36,742 nucleotides of DNA. It comes from Muribaculaceae bacterium (lineage in GTDB: Bacteria > Bacteroidota > Bacteroidia > Bacteroidales > Muribaculaceae). Made by a program: the position numbers and the translations under genes. The notes under the pieces are model-generated. The model made no database searches and was not told where the DNA came from. It saw only the letters and a program-made list of their open reading frames with translations. The DNA lies in the NCBI GenBank assembly GCA_017940245.1, contig JAGAYZ010000053.1:1-36742 (forward strand). Reading direction: 5' to 3'. Positions 23,023 to 31,004 of the stretch are shown here, one piece after another; position 1 is the first letter of the stretch, and the number at the start of each line of letters is the position of its first letter.

Positions 23023-23729
23023 GCCTCTTTTTGAGTGAGCAACGTGATCAACTCGGCCACACCTTCGGTGGCTTTCTTGGGAATAACATGCACCCAGTCG
23101 GGAACTGAGGCGGGATTGGGATCAATGTAGTACACCTCGGTGTTTTTGCGCGCATATTGAATGAGGGCCGCCGCCGGATATACCACCAGCGAGGTGCCTA
23201 TCACCACCAGGATGTCGGCCTGCTGCACCAGTGCGGCAGCGGGTTCAAACTCGGGAACACTTTCGCCAAAAAACACAATGTGGGGACGCACCGGGTCGCC
23301 ATAGGGGTCGCGTGTGTCGACAGTGGTCACCAGCCCCTTGTCGGTGAGCTGGTCGCACGGCAGCTGATAAATGCGCTCGGGGTGTTTCATGGAGCGCACT
23401 TTCATGAGTTCACCATGCAGGTGCAGCACATGGCTGGAGCCGGCGCGCTCATGCAAGTCGTCAACATTCTGCGTGATGATGTTCACGTCGAAGTGTTTTT
23501 CCAGTTCCACCAGGCCCAGGTGTGCAGCGTTAGGCTTGACGGTGGCGGTCATTTTCTGGCGCATATTGCTGTAGAACTGATGAATGAGAGGTGGATTGGC
23601 GGCAAATCCCTCGGCACTGGCCACTTCCATCACGGGATATTTGTCCCAAAGACCCCCAGCATCGCGATAGGTCATCATTCCACTCTCGGCGCTGATTCCG
23701 GCGCCGCTCGACACAACTAATTTTTTCAT
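23019..23729 (-). CDS. cobB: NAD-dependent protein deacylase (sirtuin) lacking the zinc-binding cysteines
   Basis: The 236-residue product has the sirtuin core: GAGISAESG (9-17), YRDAGGLWDKYPV, TQNVDDLHERAGS (86-98), the active-site His105 in HLHG, GTSLVVYPAA and YIDPNP. The zinc module that normally holds four Cys is replaced by KVRSMKHPERIYQLPCDQL, with only one Cys (C125). Zinc-less sirtuins are familiar to me from Bacteroidetes. An FYSNMR segment (52-57) occupies the place where deacylases of the Sirt5/CobB type have Tyr-x-x-Arg, but the spacing is one longer. It removes acyl groups from lysine using NAD. It converges with nadK; the promoter is at 23760-23791. Confidence 0.92.
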   Translation of the reverse strand: MKKLVVSSGAGISAESGMMTYRDAGGLWDKYPVMEVASAEGFAANPPLIHQFYSNMRQKMTATVKPNAAHLGLVELEKHFDVNIITQNVDDLHERAGSSHVLHLHGELMKVRSMKHPERIYQLPCDQLTDKGLVTTVDTRDPYGDPVRPHIVFFGESVPEFEPAAALVQQADILVVIGTSLVVYPAAALIQYARKNTEVYYIDPNPASVPDWVHVIPKKATEGVAELITLLTQKEA

Positions 23730-23759
23730 AGTCTTGATGATTAAGATGAATAGTAGTTA

Positions 23760-23791
23760 CAAATTTACGCAAAATAACCGCTCCGGCCAAA
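23760..23791 (-). promoter_or_regulatory. Sirtuin gene promoter
   Basis: On the minus strand: TTTG (23791-23788), 20 bp, TAAATTTG (23767-23760). Both boxes match the consensus exactly; the leader would be about 24 nt. Confidence 0.65.
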
Positions 23792-23850
23792 TCTTGCCGG
23801 CGTTTTACATTTTTTTGATGAAAAAATGTGTTCAAGATTTTGAAAAGCAT

Positions 23851-23858
23851 TATCTTTG
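23851..23858 (+). promoter_or_regulatory. -7 box of the FKBP gene pair
   Basis: TATCTTTG matches TAnnTTTG, about 38 bp before the ATG at 23897; the -33 region is not clear. Confidence 0.45.
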
Positions 23859-23896
23859 CATTTTGATTTGAAGACAGAAAATATAAAAAGCTGAAA

Positions 23897-24481
23897 ATGG
23901 ATAAATTAAGTTATGCTCTGGGGCTGAGCATGGGAAATAATTTCCTGGGCTCGGGCATTCAGGAACTGAACATCGACGACTTTGCCGCAGGACTGCGCGT
24001 AGTATATGAGGGAGCTGAGAAGCAGATGAGCTTCGACGAGGCTAAAAAAGTGGTGACCGACTTCTTTACGCAGTTGGAGCAGGCGGGAGCCGAAAACAAC
24101 GAGCGCGCCGGCAAGGAGTTTCTTGAGAACAATGCCAAGCAGGAAGGCGTGCACGTCACAGCCAGTGGCTTGCAGTACCAGATTGTGAAAGAGGGCACCG
24201 GTGCCAAGCCCGGCCCCAACGATGTGGTCACCGTGCACTACACGGGCCGCCTGATCGACGGCACAGTGTTCGACAGCTCGGTGGAGCGTGGTGAACCCGC
24301 CACCTTTGCTGTGGGACAGGTGATTCCTGGCTGGGTAGAAGGTCTCCAACTCATGAGTGAAGGTGCCGCCTGGCGCTTATTCATTCCCAGCGAACTGGCC
24401 TATGGCAAGCATGGCACGGGTCCCATCCAGCCCGGTAGCACACTCATCTTTGATGTCCAGCTCATCAAGGTGGGGAAATAG
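23897..24481 (+). CDS. FKBP-type peptidyl-prolyl isomerase, cytoplasmic
   Basis: The 194-residue product has an N-terminal helical FKBP_N dimerisation-type domain (about 1-85: LSYALGLSMGNNF) and a C-terminal FKBP domain with VTVHYTGRLIDGTVFDSS, GWVEGLQLMSEGAAWRLFIP, SELAYG and a final LIFDVQLIKV. It begins without a signal sequence, so it is likely cytoplasmic, resembling FklB. It catalyses cis-trans isomerisation of prolyl bonds and assists folding. A second, exported FKBP gene follows 55 bp later, suggesting duplication with division between compartments. Confidence 0.95.
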   Translation: MDKLSYALGLSMGNNFLGSGIQELNIDDFAAGLRVVYEGAEKQMSFDEAKKVVTDFFTQLEQAGAENNERAGKEFLENNAKQEGVHVTASGLQYQIVKEGTGAKPGPNDVVTVHYTGRLIDGTVFDSSVERGEPATFAVGQVIPGWVEGLQLMSEGAAWRLFIPSELAYGKHGTGPIQPGSTLIFDVQLIKVGK

Positions 24482-24536
24482 CAAACTTGTAACAAGAAAA
24501 AACACGAAACTTAAAAAATATTATTCAACAAGAACA

Positions 24537-25391
24537 ATGAAGAAAATTTTTGCAATCGCAATTGCAGCACTGCTGATGGTGTCGGCAGTGAGCTGCAACG
24601 AGAAGGGCGGCGCCGCTAAGACGTCGGCTCTGGCTGACTCGGTCAGCATCGCTTTTGGTGACCTCTATGGTAATGGCATGGGAGGCCAAATCAAGCAGGA
24701 TTCTACGCTCAAGACCAGCGACGTGTTGCGTGGCATGGAGATGGTGCTCAAGGCCGACACCTCTAACCACGGCATGATGACCGGTATCCAGATTGGTATG
24801 CAAATCATGCAGATGTACCAGGGCATCAAGCAGCAATATGGCATCGACATCAACCAGCGCCTGTTCATGGAGCACTTCAAAAAGGCTTTCACCGCCGACT
24901 CTACTATGAGCCAGGAGAAGCTCATGGAGCTGCAACAACAGATTGAGCCGCTGCTGCAACGTGCCAGCGCCGAAGCCAAGGCCAACGACCCTGTGGCCAT
25001 CAAGAACAAGAAGGCCGGTGAGGCTTTCCTGAACAAGAAAGCAAAAGAGGCCGGTTACAAGAAGACCGCCAGTGGCCTTGTCTACAAGGTGCTGAAAGAG
25101 GGTAATGGTGCCAACTTCACCGACAGCGACGTGGTGCTGGTGAACTATCGTGGCACTCACATCGATGGCAAGGAATTTGATGCCAGCAAAGAGCCCGTGC
25201 CCTTCAACCTGAAGCAAGTGGTGCCCGGCTTTGCCGAGATGATCAAGCTCATGAAGCCCGGCATGAAGGTGGAAGCCATCCTGCCCTCCGACCTGGCCTA
25301 TGGCAGTGACGGTAACCCCGTGATTGGTCCCAACGAGACACTGGTATTTGAAATTGAAACTATCGGTGTTCAACCCGCCGACAAAAAATAA
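24537..25391 (+). CDS. FKBP-type peptidyl-prolyl isomerase, exported lipoprotein
   Basis: Starting at the ATG at 24537, the 284-residue product has a signal peptide ending in a lipobox-like AVSC, then an FKBP_N domain (helical, Gln/Met-rich: QIGMQIMQMYQGIKQQYGID) and an FKBP domain with VLVNYRGTHIDGKEFDAS, GFAEMIKLMKPGMKVEAILP, SDLAYGSDGNPVIGPNETL and VFEIETI. It is therefore a periplasmic, lipid-anchored isomerase, like Mip/FkpA. A longer frame extends upstream into the first FKBP gene but lacks a plausible start. Same operon as the gene at 23897. Confidence 0.94.
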   Translation: MKKIFAIAIAALLMVSAVSCNEKGGAAKTSALADSVSIAFGDLYGNGMGGQIKQDSTLKTSDVLRGMEMVLKADTSNHGMMTGIQIGMQIMQMYQGIKQQYGIDINQRLFMEHFKKAFTADSTMSQEKLMELQQQIEPLLQRASAEAKANDPVAIKNKKAGEAFLNKKAKEAGYKKTASGLVYKVLKEGNGANFTDSDVVLVNYRGTHIDGKEFDASKEPVPFNLKQVVPGFAEMIKLMKPGMKVEAILPSDLAYGSDGNPVIGPNETLVFEIETIGVQPADKK

Positions 25392-25417
25392 AGAAATAAT
25401 TTCTTTTCATAATGTTT

Positions 25418-25450
25418 GGTCCCACTGCTGTGAAGTAGGGGGACCTTTAT
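25418..25450 (+). terminator. Probable terminator after the FKBP pair
   Basis: GGTCCC (25418-25423) and GGGACC (25440-25445) pair around a 16-nt loop, followed by TTTAT. It sits about 27 bp after the stop. The short T-run makes it moderate. Confidence 0.45.
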
Positions 25451-25462
25451 GTATGTGAGAGC

Positions 25463-25954
25463 ATGATCGATTTTGCAGCGATAGATTTTGAGACGGCCAA
25501 CGCCGAGCGCACCAGTGTGTGCAGTGTGGGCGTGGTAGTGGTGCGCGATGGGGAATTTGTAGATTCGTTCTACTCACTCATTCAGCCCGAGCCCAACTAT
25601 TATACTTACTGGAACACACGCGTGCATGGGCTCACGCGCGACGACACCGAGAATGCGCCGGTGTTTCCTGAGGTGTGGAGCCAGATTGCGCCCATGATTG
25701 AGGGGCTCCCGCTGGTGGCTCACAACAAAACATTCGACGAGAGTTGTCTCAAGGCCGTGTTCCGTTGTTACCAGATGGATTACCCGGGCTATCGGTTTTA
25801 CTGCACGTGCCGCGCGTCGCGCAAGGTATTTCCCGATGCGCCCAATCATCAGTTGCACACCATCTCGGCCCTGTGTGGCTACCGCCTTGAGCATCATCAC
25901 AATGCCCTGGCCGATGCCGAAGCCTGCGCCTGGATAGCTCGCGAAATACTATGA
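25463..25954 (+). CDS. DEDDh 3'-5' exonuclease (DnaQ-like)
   Basis: The 163-residue product has the DEDDh residues D8 and E10 (AIDFETAN), D92 (AHNKTFDES), and H146 and D151 (HHNALADAEA). No other domain is present, so it is a stand-alone exonuclease of the type often annotated as DNA polymerase III epsilon-like. It could act in DNA repair, proofreading or RNA turnover; sequence alone does not decide. The stop is followed by the palindrome-rich region at 25971. Confidence 0.93.
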   Translation: MIDFAAIDFETANAERTSVCSVGVVVVRDGEFVDSFYSLIQPEPNYYTYWNTRVHGLTRDDTENAPVFPEVWSQIAPMIEGLPLVAHNKTFDESCLKAVFRCYQMDYPGYRFYCTCRASRKVFPDAPNHQLHTISALCGYRLEHHHNALADAEACAWIAREIL

Positions 25955-26094
25955 CCTGTGTCACAGAATGAATTGGCCGCCGGTTTCACCCGCTCTCCCC
26001 ACGTCCGGCTGGATTTGCAATCCAGCCGCTGGAGGATTGGCGGATTTATAATCCGCTAGCCCGCAGGGGCTGTGGTGCGCTGTAACAGCGCTGG

Positions 26095-26167
26095 GGATTG
26101 CAAATCCCCAAGTTACGTCCTGCCGGATTGCAAATCCCCAAGTTACGTCCTGCCGGATTGCAAATCC
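26095..26167 (+). repeat. 30-bp tandem repeat, two full copies and a 13-bp part
   Basis: A 30-bp unit starting GGATTGCAAATCC and ending TACGTCCTGCC is repeated exactly at 26095-26124 and 26125-26154, and its first 13 bases recur at 26155-26167. Each unit contains one palindrome, so the array expands in palindrome-sized steps. Confidence 0.85.
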
Positions 26168-26186
26168 GCCAGAACGGGAATAAATT

Positions 26187-26223
26187 GGCCGCCGGTTTCA
26201 TCATTGCAGTGAAGCCGGCGGCC
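26187..26223. terminator. Long GC-rich hairpin between convergent genes, likely terminator
   Basis: GGCCGCCGGTTTCA (26187-26200) pairs with TGAAGCCGGCGGCC (26210-26223) over 14 bp with one T-G wobble around a 9-nt loop. On the minus strand it follows the frr stop by 29 bp and is followed by AATTTATT; on the plus strand by AGTATTATTT. Either strand could use it. Confidence 0.55.
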
Positions 26224-26252
26224 AGTATTATTTGGAAAACGGATGTTGAAGA

Positions 26253-26813
26253 TTATACGGTGAGGATTTCTTTCTCTTTGGCGGCAAATACCTCATCGAT
26301 TTTCTTCATGTATTTGTCGTGAAGTTTCTGCACCTTGTCTTCGCCGTCTTTCGACACGTCCTCGCTCATGCCGTCTTTAACAGCTTTCTTGAGGCCGTCG
26401 ATGCACTCGCGGCGTGCGTTGCGCACGCTCACGCGAGCTTTTTCCGATTCGTTTTTGGAGTCCTTTACCAGTTGCTTGCGACGGTCTTCGGTCAAGGGAG
26501 GAATGTTCAGGCGAATGACCTCGCCATTGTTCTCGGGCATGATGCCCACATTTGAATCGATGATGGCTTTTTCAATCACGCGGAACATGTTTTTCTCCCA
26601 GGGCATGATGGCGATGGTGCGCTGGTCGGGGGTGCTCACGTTGGCCACATTGGCAATGGGCACTTTACTGCCATAGTATTCCACCCTGATGGGGTCCAGA
26701 ATCTTCACGTTGGCTTTACCGGCACGGATGTGTGCCAGCGAGTCGTCGAGGAAAGCCACAGCTTCCTGCATTTTTTTCTCGGCTGCGTCGAGATAAAATT
26801 TTAAGTCGTTCAT
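26253..26813 (-). CDS. frr: Ribosome recycling factor
   Basis: The 186-residue product matches RRF over its length: an N-terminal helix, then LAHIRAGKANVKILDPIRVEYYG split over about 26-48, IMPWEKNMFRVIEKAI, the LNIPPLTEDRRKQLVK segment, and a long C-terminal helix. With EF-G it splits the post-termination ribosome. It ends the minus-strand operon, 15 bp after the glycosyltransferase gene; a housekeeping gene at the end of an envelope operon is a Bacteroidales-style arrangement. Confidence 0.97.
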   Translation of the reverse strand: MNDLKFYLDAAEKKMQEAVAFLDDSLAHIRAGKANVKILDPIRVEYYGSKVPIANVANVSTPDQRTIAIMPWEKNMFRVIEKAIIDSNVGIMPENNGEVIRLNIPPLTEDRRKQLVKDSKNESEKARVSVRNARRECIDGLKKAVKDGMSEDVSKDGEDKVQKLHDKYMKKIDEVFAAKEKEILTV

Positions 26814-26828
26814 AGTGGTTGTATTTAA

Positions 26829-27938
26829 TTAATTAGTGGATTTCTTGAACAAAGATTTATACAGGTCGGAGATGCGACGATAGAAAATATCATAATTCAT
26901 CTTGCTGTCGAAGTCGGCGCGAGCACGGTTGCCGATGCGGTCGCGCGCATCCTGGTCTGTGATGAGGCTCTTCATGGCCGTGGCCAGGCTGTGTGGGTTG
27001 CCGGGCTCCACGAGCAGAGCGTTTTGCCCGTCGGTGACATATTCCTGTTGCGCGCCATTGTTGGTGCTGATGTGCGCCTTGCCTTGCATCATGTATTCCA
27101 GGTTGGCGATGCCCAGGGCCTCAGGCTCGACCGACGGCAACACACCGAAGTCGCATTGCTTGATCAGTTCCATCATGTTTTCCTGGAAGCCCAGCAACGA
27201 GACGTTGCGCACGAGCTGATTGGCCACGATGAACCCCTTGAGCTCGCTCACATATTTGCGTTTTCCTTCGCCCACGATGGCCAGCTTGAACGAGTTCTTG
27301 TCGATGAGTGTGGTGGCTCGCAACAGCACGTCGATGCCTTTCTCGGGGCAGATGCGGCCGTGGTATAGAATCAGCGACTGACCGGGTTCTACGGCCATGC
27401 GCTCGCGCAGGTCGATAGGTGGCTCGGCAAAGGGGTTCTTGCGCACGCTGTCGTGAATGACCGAAGCCTTGTTGGCGTCAAATCGCGGGTCGGCATTCAT
27501 CCAGGTGTCGAAGGCCAGTTGCGACACAAAGACAAAATGATCGATAGAGCGATATAGCTTGCGGTAAATGTAGTTGCTCTTGGGCTTGGTGATGCCGTGA
27601 ATGGTCATCACCACACGCGTGTTGGGGTTCTCGCTCATGTGGCGTGCCATGACGGCCGCAAAGGCGTCGTGGAAGGTGTGCACGTGCACCACGTTGTGCC
27701 CCTTGCGCAGCAGGCGGGCGAATCGCATGGGTGAGTCCAGGTCGGTAATGCCCTTGAGCGGCAGGATGGAAATGGGCACCTCCAGGCGCCGGAAATGGGT
27801 GAGTACTGCCTCATGTTTGCGGCACACCACCTCTACGTAGAAGTCATCGTCGTTGCGCAGTCGGGATGTGAGGCCGTAGGCATATTCTTCTGCTCCGGTC
27901 CACACCTTGTTGGAAACGATATGAAAAACGTTAATCAT
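26829..27938 (-). CDS. Glycosyltransferase family 4-like protein
   Basis: The 369-residue product has the two-domain GT-B pattern: an N-terminal MINVFHIVSNKVWTGAEEYA with the acceptor-side Gly/Glu loop, VHVHTFHDAFAAVMAR, the interdomain ILYHGRICPEKGIDVLL, and the nucleotide-sugar E-x7-E motif with E273 and E281 (EPEALGIANLE). It is a retaining glycosyltransferase probably acting in surface glycan or lipopolysaccharide synthesis; sugar and acceptor are unknown. It lies 20 bp after the CotH-dockerin gene and 15 bp before frr. Confidence 0.92.
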   Translation of the reverse strand: MINVFHIVSNKVWTGAEEYAYGLTSRLRNDDDFYVEVVCRKHEAVLTHFRRLEVPISILPLKGITDLDSPMRFARLLRKGHNVVHVHTFHDAFAAVMARHMSENPNTRVVMTIHGITKPKSNYIYRKLYRSIDHFVFVSQLAFDTWMNADPRFDANKASVIHDSVRKNPFAEPPIDLRERMAVEPGQSLILYHGRICPEKGIDVLLRATTLIDKNSFKLAIVGEGKRKYVSELKGFIVANQLVRNVSLLGFQENMMELIKQCDFGVLPSVEPEALGIANLEYMMQGKAHISTNNGAQQEYVTDGQNALLVEPGNPHSLATAMKSLITDQDARDRIGNRARADFDSKMNYDIFYRRISDLYKSLFKKSTN

Positions 27939-27958
27939 GCTGTTTTGTTTGGAATAAG

Positions 27959-29707
27959 TTATTCTTCGGGGACGATGCCCAAAATGTCGTTTATCATCTT
28001 GTTGATATCCGACACGTCGATGTTGGAACTATAGTCGTAATCCCCAATAGGAGTTATTTCTTCGAATCCTAGAATCATGTTGATGATACCATTGAGGTCA
28101 ACCACGTCGATAACACCGTCGTCGTTGATGTCGCCACGCTTGACGCGTTTGTCCACAAAGACATAGTTGTCCAGATAGTCGAAACGGCGGGGCAACCACT
28201 GGGCGATATAGGCCAGTTCCTGGTCGAAATTGATGTTTTGCTTCGAGAACAGGTCGGGTGCGTGTCGCCATTCTTCGCGAGCGGCGGTGCCACTGCGCTT
28301 GAGCATGTCCAGTGTGGTGTTGAATCGCTCCATGATGGATTCTGTGTTGAGCTCGGTTTGGCGCAGTTCGCGGTAGCGGTCGTTGACCTTTTGGCGGAAA
28401 TTGTCCACGTTCAACTCATATAGCCTTGTGAGGAAGCGGTGGTGGTTTCCGTACCAGAACAGGAAGTCGGCCCAGGGCCGCACGCGTGAACTGTGAATGG
28501 CTGGAGTGCGCCAGTCGAGGCCAAACGAGACATCCAAATCCCACACCCCCAGAGTGAGTTTCTCGCTTAGTGTGCGGTCATAGCAAGCCCAGTAAACGTT
28601 TTTCCCCTCGTTGTCGAATAGCAGCAGCGCTTCACAGAAGATGTAGTAGTCGATGATGACCGGCAGGTCGAGCCTGTCGGCAATTTGTGCCGCAAAGGTC
28701 TCGTTGTCGGCCAGGGCACACAGTTTACCCAGTTCGTAGAGTGCCGTGTAGTTGGTGGGCTTTACTTCGTCAAGGTCGGGGTATTTGGTCTCAAAATAAT
28801 TGTAGTTAGCAAAATTTCCGTTAGGCACTCTGGCGGAAACGGTATCAAAGAGCGTATATTTCGAGCGGTTGTCCGATTTCCACAGTTGCCCGTGAATTAC
28901 CAGCGTTTCGGGGTCGTATTTCTTGAGTTTCATCTGCTTGCGGTCGATGGGCTCGCACATGTGGTATAGGCCCACGTATCCGCCGTTGAGAAACATTTCC
29001 ACCAGTTGTCCGCGTGTGGCGCTCAAGGCCTTGGGCTCCTGGTCGGCATAGTAGGGCTTGACGGCCATGTCGTTCCACAGGCCTGCGGCCACGTAGTTGC
29101 GGATGCGCATCACATCGGCGCCGCCACCTTCCAGATTCCAGGTGTTGTCGTTGCGTAGCCCGAAGAGCTTAAGATCCAATTTTTCATCGTTGTCGTCGAT
29201 GAATTTCACATGGAAACCACGCTTGTCGGGCGCATTGTAATAAGTGAGGCTACCACGGTAGCGCACTTTGGCACGCGCCATGATGTCTTCGTCGTCGGGT
29301 CGCATAATGTTGAATGGCACCACGACGAATGTGGTCTTGTTGAATGTGCCGCCAAATTCAATGATGGGCAAGAAGGTAAATTGCAGCGTACCGGTCACTG
29401 TAGAGCCGTCGGCACGTGTGGCCACAAGCGGTAGCTTGGTGTCGGGTCCGATGTGAGACAACACGATGGTTTCGCCACTAGTGATGTCGGTGCCGTTGAT
29501 CGACAGTGCCACCAGTGTGCTGTCGAAAGTGATCTGAGCCGGCAATTCGCGACCGAAGTCGGTTTCGGCGATGCTGCATAGCCACAGGCCGCGACCGGTA
29601 TCGGCCACCACGCGCTTGCCGTTGAGCGTGATTTGCGCCTGCGCTGTGCTGCTGGCCATCACAGCCAGCAGCATCGATAACATGAGAGTGATACAATATC
29701 GTAACAT
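27959..29707 (-). CDS. CotH-family protein with C-terminal dockerin
   Basis: The 582-residue product has a signal peptide (cleaved near SSTAQAQ, residue 25), an N-terminal Ig-like part (to about 120), and a CotH kinase-like domain from about 140, with RYRGSLTYYN, GLRNDNTWNLEGGG, FLNGGYVGLYHMCEPIDRK and WDLDVSFGLDWR. CotH proteins phosphorylate spore-coat proteins in Bacillus; Bacteroidetes members are secreted. Residues 525-578 form a dockerin type I repeat with two calcium-binding loops (DINDDGVIDVVDL and DYDYSSNIDVSDI). A dockerin outside a cellulosome suggests binding to a surface partner. It is between the GNAT-like gene and the glycosyltransferase gene. Confidence 0.9.
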   Translation of the reverse strand: MLRYCITLMLSMLLAVMASSTAQAQITLNGKRVVADTGRGLWLCSIAETDFGRELPAQITFDSTLVALSINGTDITSGETIVLSHIGPDTKLPLVATRADGSTVTGTLQFTFLPIIEFGGTFNKTTFVVVPFNIMRPDDEDIMARAKVRYRGSLTYYNAPDKRGFHVKFIDDNDEKLDLKLFGLRNDNTWNLEGGGADVMRIRNYVAAGLWNDMAVKPYYADQEPKALSATRGQLVEMFLNGGYVGLYHMCEPIDRKQMKLKKYDPETLVIHGQLWKSDNRSKYTLFDTVSARVPNGNFANYNYFETKYPDLDEVKPTNYTALYELGKLCALADNETFAAQIADRLDLPVIIDYYIFCEALLLFDNEGKNVYWACYDRTLSEKLTLGVWDLDVSFGLDWRTPAIHSSRVRPWADFLFWYGNHHRFLTRLYELNVDNFRQKVNDRYRELRQTELNTESIMERFNTTLDMLKRSGTAAREEWRHAPDLFSKQNINFDQELAYIAQWLPRRFDYLDNYVFVDKRVKRGDINDDGVIDVVDLNGIINMILGFEEITPIGDYDYSSNIDVSDINKMINDILGIVPEE

Positions 29708-29725
29708 TTTGTAGCTTGGTTATGA

Positions 29726-30856
29726 TTAAATAGATTTCGTAAATGCACGGCGGCGCTTGTTCTGGCGAGTCTCAAAGTACTGCCATTGTTGTTGCACTTT
29801 CTCGTTTTCTTCCAGTTCATGGCCGGTGTCGGCCCACTTGTAACCAAATTTGTTGAAATAGGGAATCAGGTCGTCGAAGAATAGTGCGTTCACGCCCTTG
29901 CTCTGGTATTCGGGCTTGACGGCAATGAGCAGCAAATCCACCGTGTCGTTGTGCCCCTTGAACGCCTTGAGCAGATGGTACCATCCGAATGGCAGCAGTC
30001 GCCCGCGGCTCTTAATCAAGGCCTGCGAGAGCGATGGAATGGCAATACCCACACCGATGAGTTCGCCATCGGGCTTGACCACCATCGACAGGTCTTCGAG
30101 CGGCAGGAATGGCAGGTACATCTTGATGTAGTGCTTGATTTGCTTGTCGCTGAGCGGGGAGTAGCCGAACAGGTCGTCGTAGGCTTCATTGATGAGTTTG
30201 AAGATGGCGTCGCCGTAGTCGCGCACGAGTGCCCGGCGACTTGTGTATTTGATGTTGTCGACACCCACACGCTGGCGCACAATCGAGGCTACGCGGGCCA
30301 TTTTGTCGGGAACCTTTTCGGGCACCGTGACCTTGTATTCCAGCCAGTCTACATCTTTCACATATCCCATGCGCTCCATGTGGCGGGGATAATAGTCGTA
30401 GTTGTAGATGGTGGCCTGGGTGCTCACTTCGTCAAAACCTTCGACGAGCATCCCCTCGGGATCCATGTCGGTGAATCCCAGCGGTCCGGTGAGGCTGGTC
30501 ATGCCTTTGTCTTTGGCCCATTGTGTGACAGCCTGGAAGAGTGCGTCGACCACCTCGGCATCGTCGATAAAATCCACAAAGCCAAATCGTCCTTCTCGTT
30601 TATTGGTGCGCTCGTTGACCAGCTTGTTGATGATGCCTGCTATGCGACCCACGGGTTTGCCGTCGCGAAACGCCATGTAATAAATGCTTTCGCAGTATTC
30701 AAATGCCGGGTTTCCGCTGGGAAGCAGGGTGTTGATTTCATCGCTCACCAGTGAAGGCACATACAATTTGCTGTCGCGGTAGAGCGTGTCGATGGGAAAT
30801 GTGACGAACTTCTTGAGTTCGCTTTTCGTGGGCTTTATTTCTCTGATTTCTATCAT
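29726..30856 (-). CDS. GNAT-fold N-acetyltransferase-like protein
   Basis: The 376-residue product belongs to a family found widely in Bacteroidetes. It begins MIEIREIKPTKSELKKFVTF, contains YYMAFRDGKPVGRIAGIINK, DFIDDAEVVDALFQAV, and LTGPLGFTDMDPEGMLVEGF, and a C-terminal GNAT-like fold with LLLIAVKPEYQSKGVNALFF, where acetyl-CoA would bind near QSKGV. The substrate is not known. It has no signal sequence and is likely cytoplasmic. It lies 18 bp before the CotH gene and 43 bp after the microprotein gene. Confidence 0.8.
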   Translation of the reverse strand: MIEIREIKPTKSELKKFVTFPIDTLYRDSKLYVPSLVSDEINTLLPSGNPAFEYCESIYYMAFRDGKPVGRIAGIINKLVNERTNKREGRFGFVDFIDDAEVVDALFQAVTQWAKDKGMTSLTGPLGFTDMDPEGMLVEGFDEVSTQATIYNYDYYPRHMERMGYVKDVDWLEYKVTVPEKVPDKMARVASIVRQRVGVDNIKYTSRRALVRDYGDAIFKLINEAYDDLFGYSPLSDKQIKHYIKMYLPFLPLEDLSMVVKPDGELIGVGIAIPSLSQALIKSRGRLLPFGWYHLLKAFKGHNDTVDLLLIAVKPEYQSKGVNALFFDDLIPYFNKFGYKWADTGHELEENEKVQQQWQYFETRQNKRRRAFTKSI

Positions 30857-30899
30857 AATGAATGTATTCGTAGTGGAAGTGCGAGTGGCTGTGGGCGCA

Positions 30900-31004
30900 T
30901 TATCCCCAGTAGTGGTTCATGAGCCACAACACAGCCAGCAGAACTAGAAGCACCAAGTCAAGACGGGCATAGAAACGGCGATAGAAGTCGCGGTCTTCTT
31001 CCAT
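30900..31004 (-). CDS. Small membrane protein of 34 residues, translationally coupled
   Basis: The ATG at 31004 shares its A with the stop of the upstream zinc-ribbon gene (TGATG), and the frame runs to a TAA at 30900. The product has a charged, aromatic start (MEEDRDFYRRFYAR), one hydrophobic helix (about residues 16-29, LDLVLLVLLAVLWLM) and ends NHYWG. It is too small for usual gene finders. The overlap with the upstream stop and the helix pattern support it as real; basic residues before the helix and none after suggest the N-terminus faces the cytoplasm. Function is unknown. Confidence 0.65.
   Translation of the reverse strand: MEEDRDFYRRFYARLDLVLLVLLAVLWLMNHYWG

Larger units (their letters stand above)
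25971..26223. repeat. Array of REP-like palindromes with flanking direct repeats
   Basis: The 250 bp between two convergent genes hold successive imperfect or perfect hairpins: GGCTGGATT-TGC-AATCCAGCC (26007-26027), GCGGATT-TAT-AATCCGC (26040-26056), GCGCTGT-A-ACAGCGC (26077-26091), GGGGATT-GCA-AATCCCC (26093-26109), and two GGATT-GCA-AATCC cores (26125-26137, 26155-26167). The 18-bp sequence AATTGGCCGCCGGTTTCA flanks the array in direct orientation (25971-25988 and 26183-26200). It resembles the short extragenic palindromes that accumulate in bacterial genomes, with a common GGATTnnnAATCC core and variable outer bases. Confidence 0.8.
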
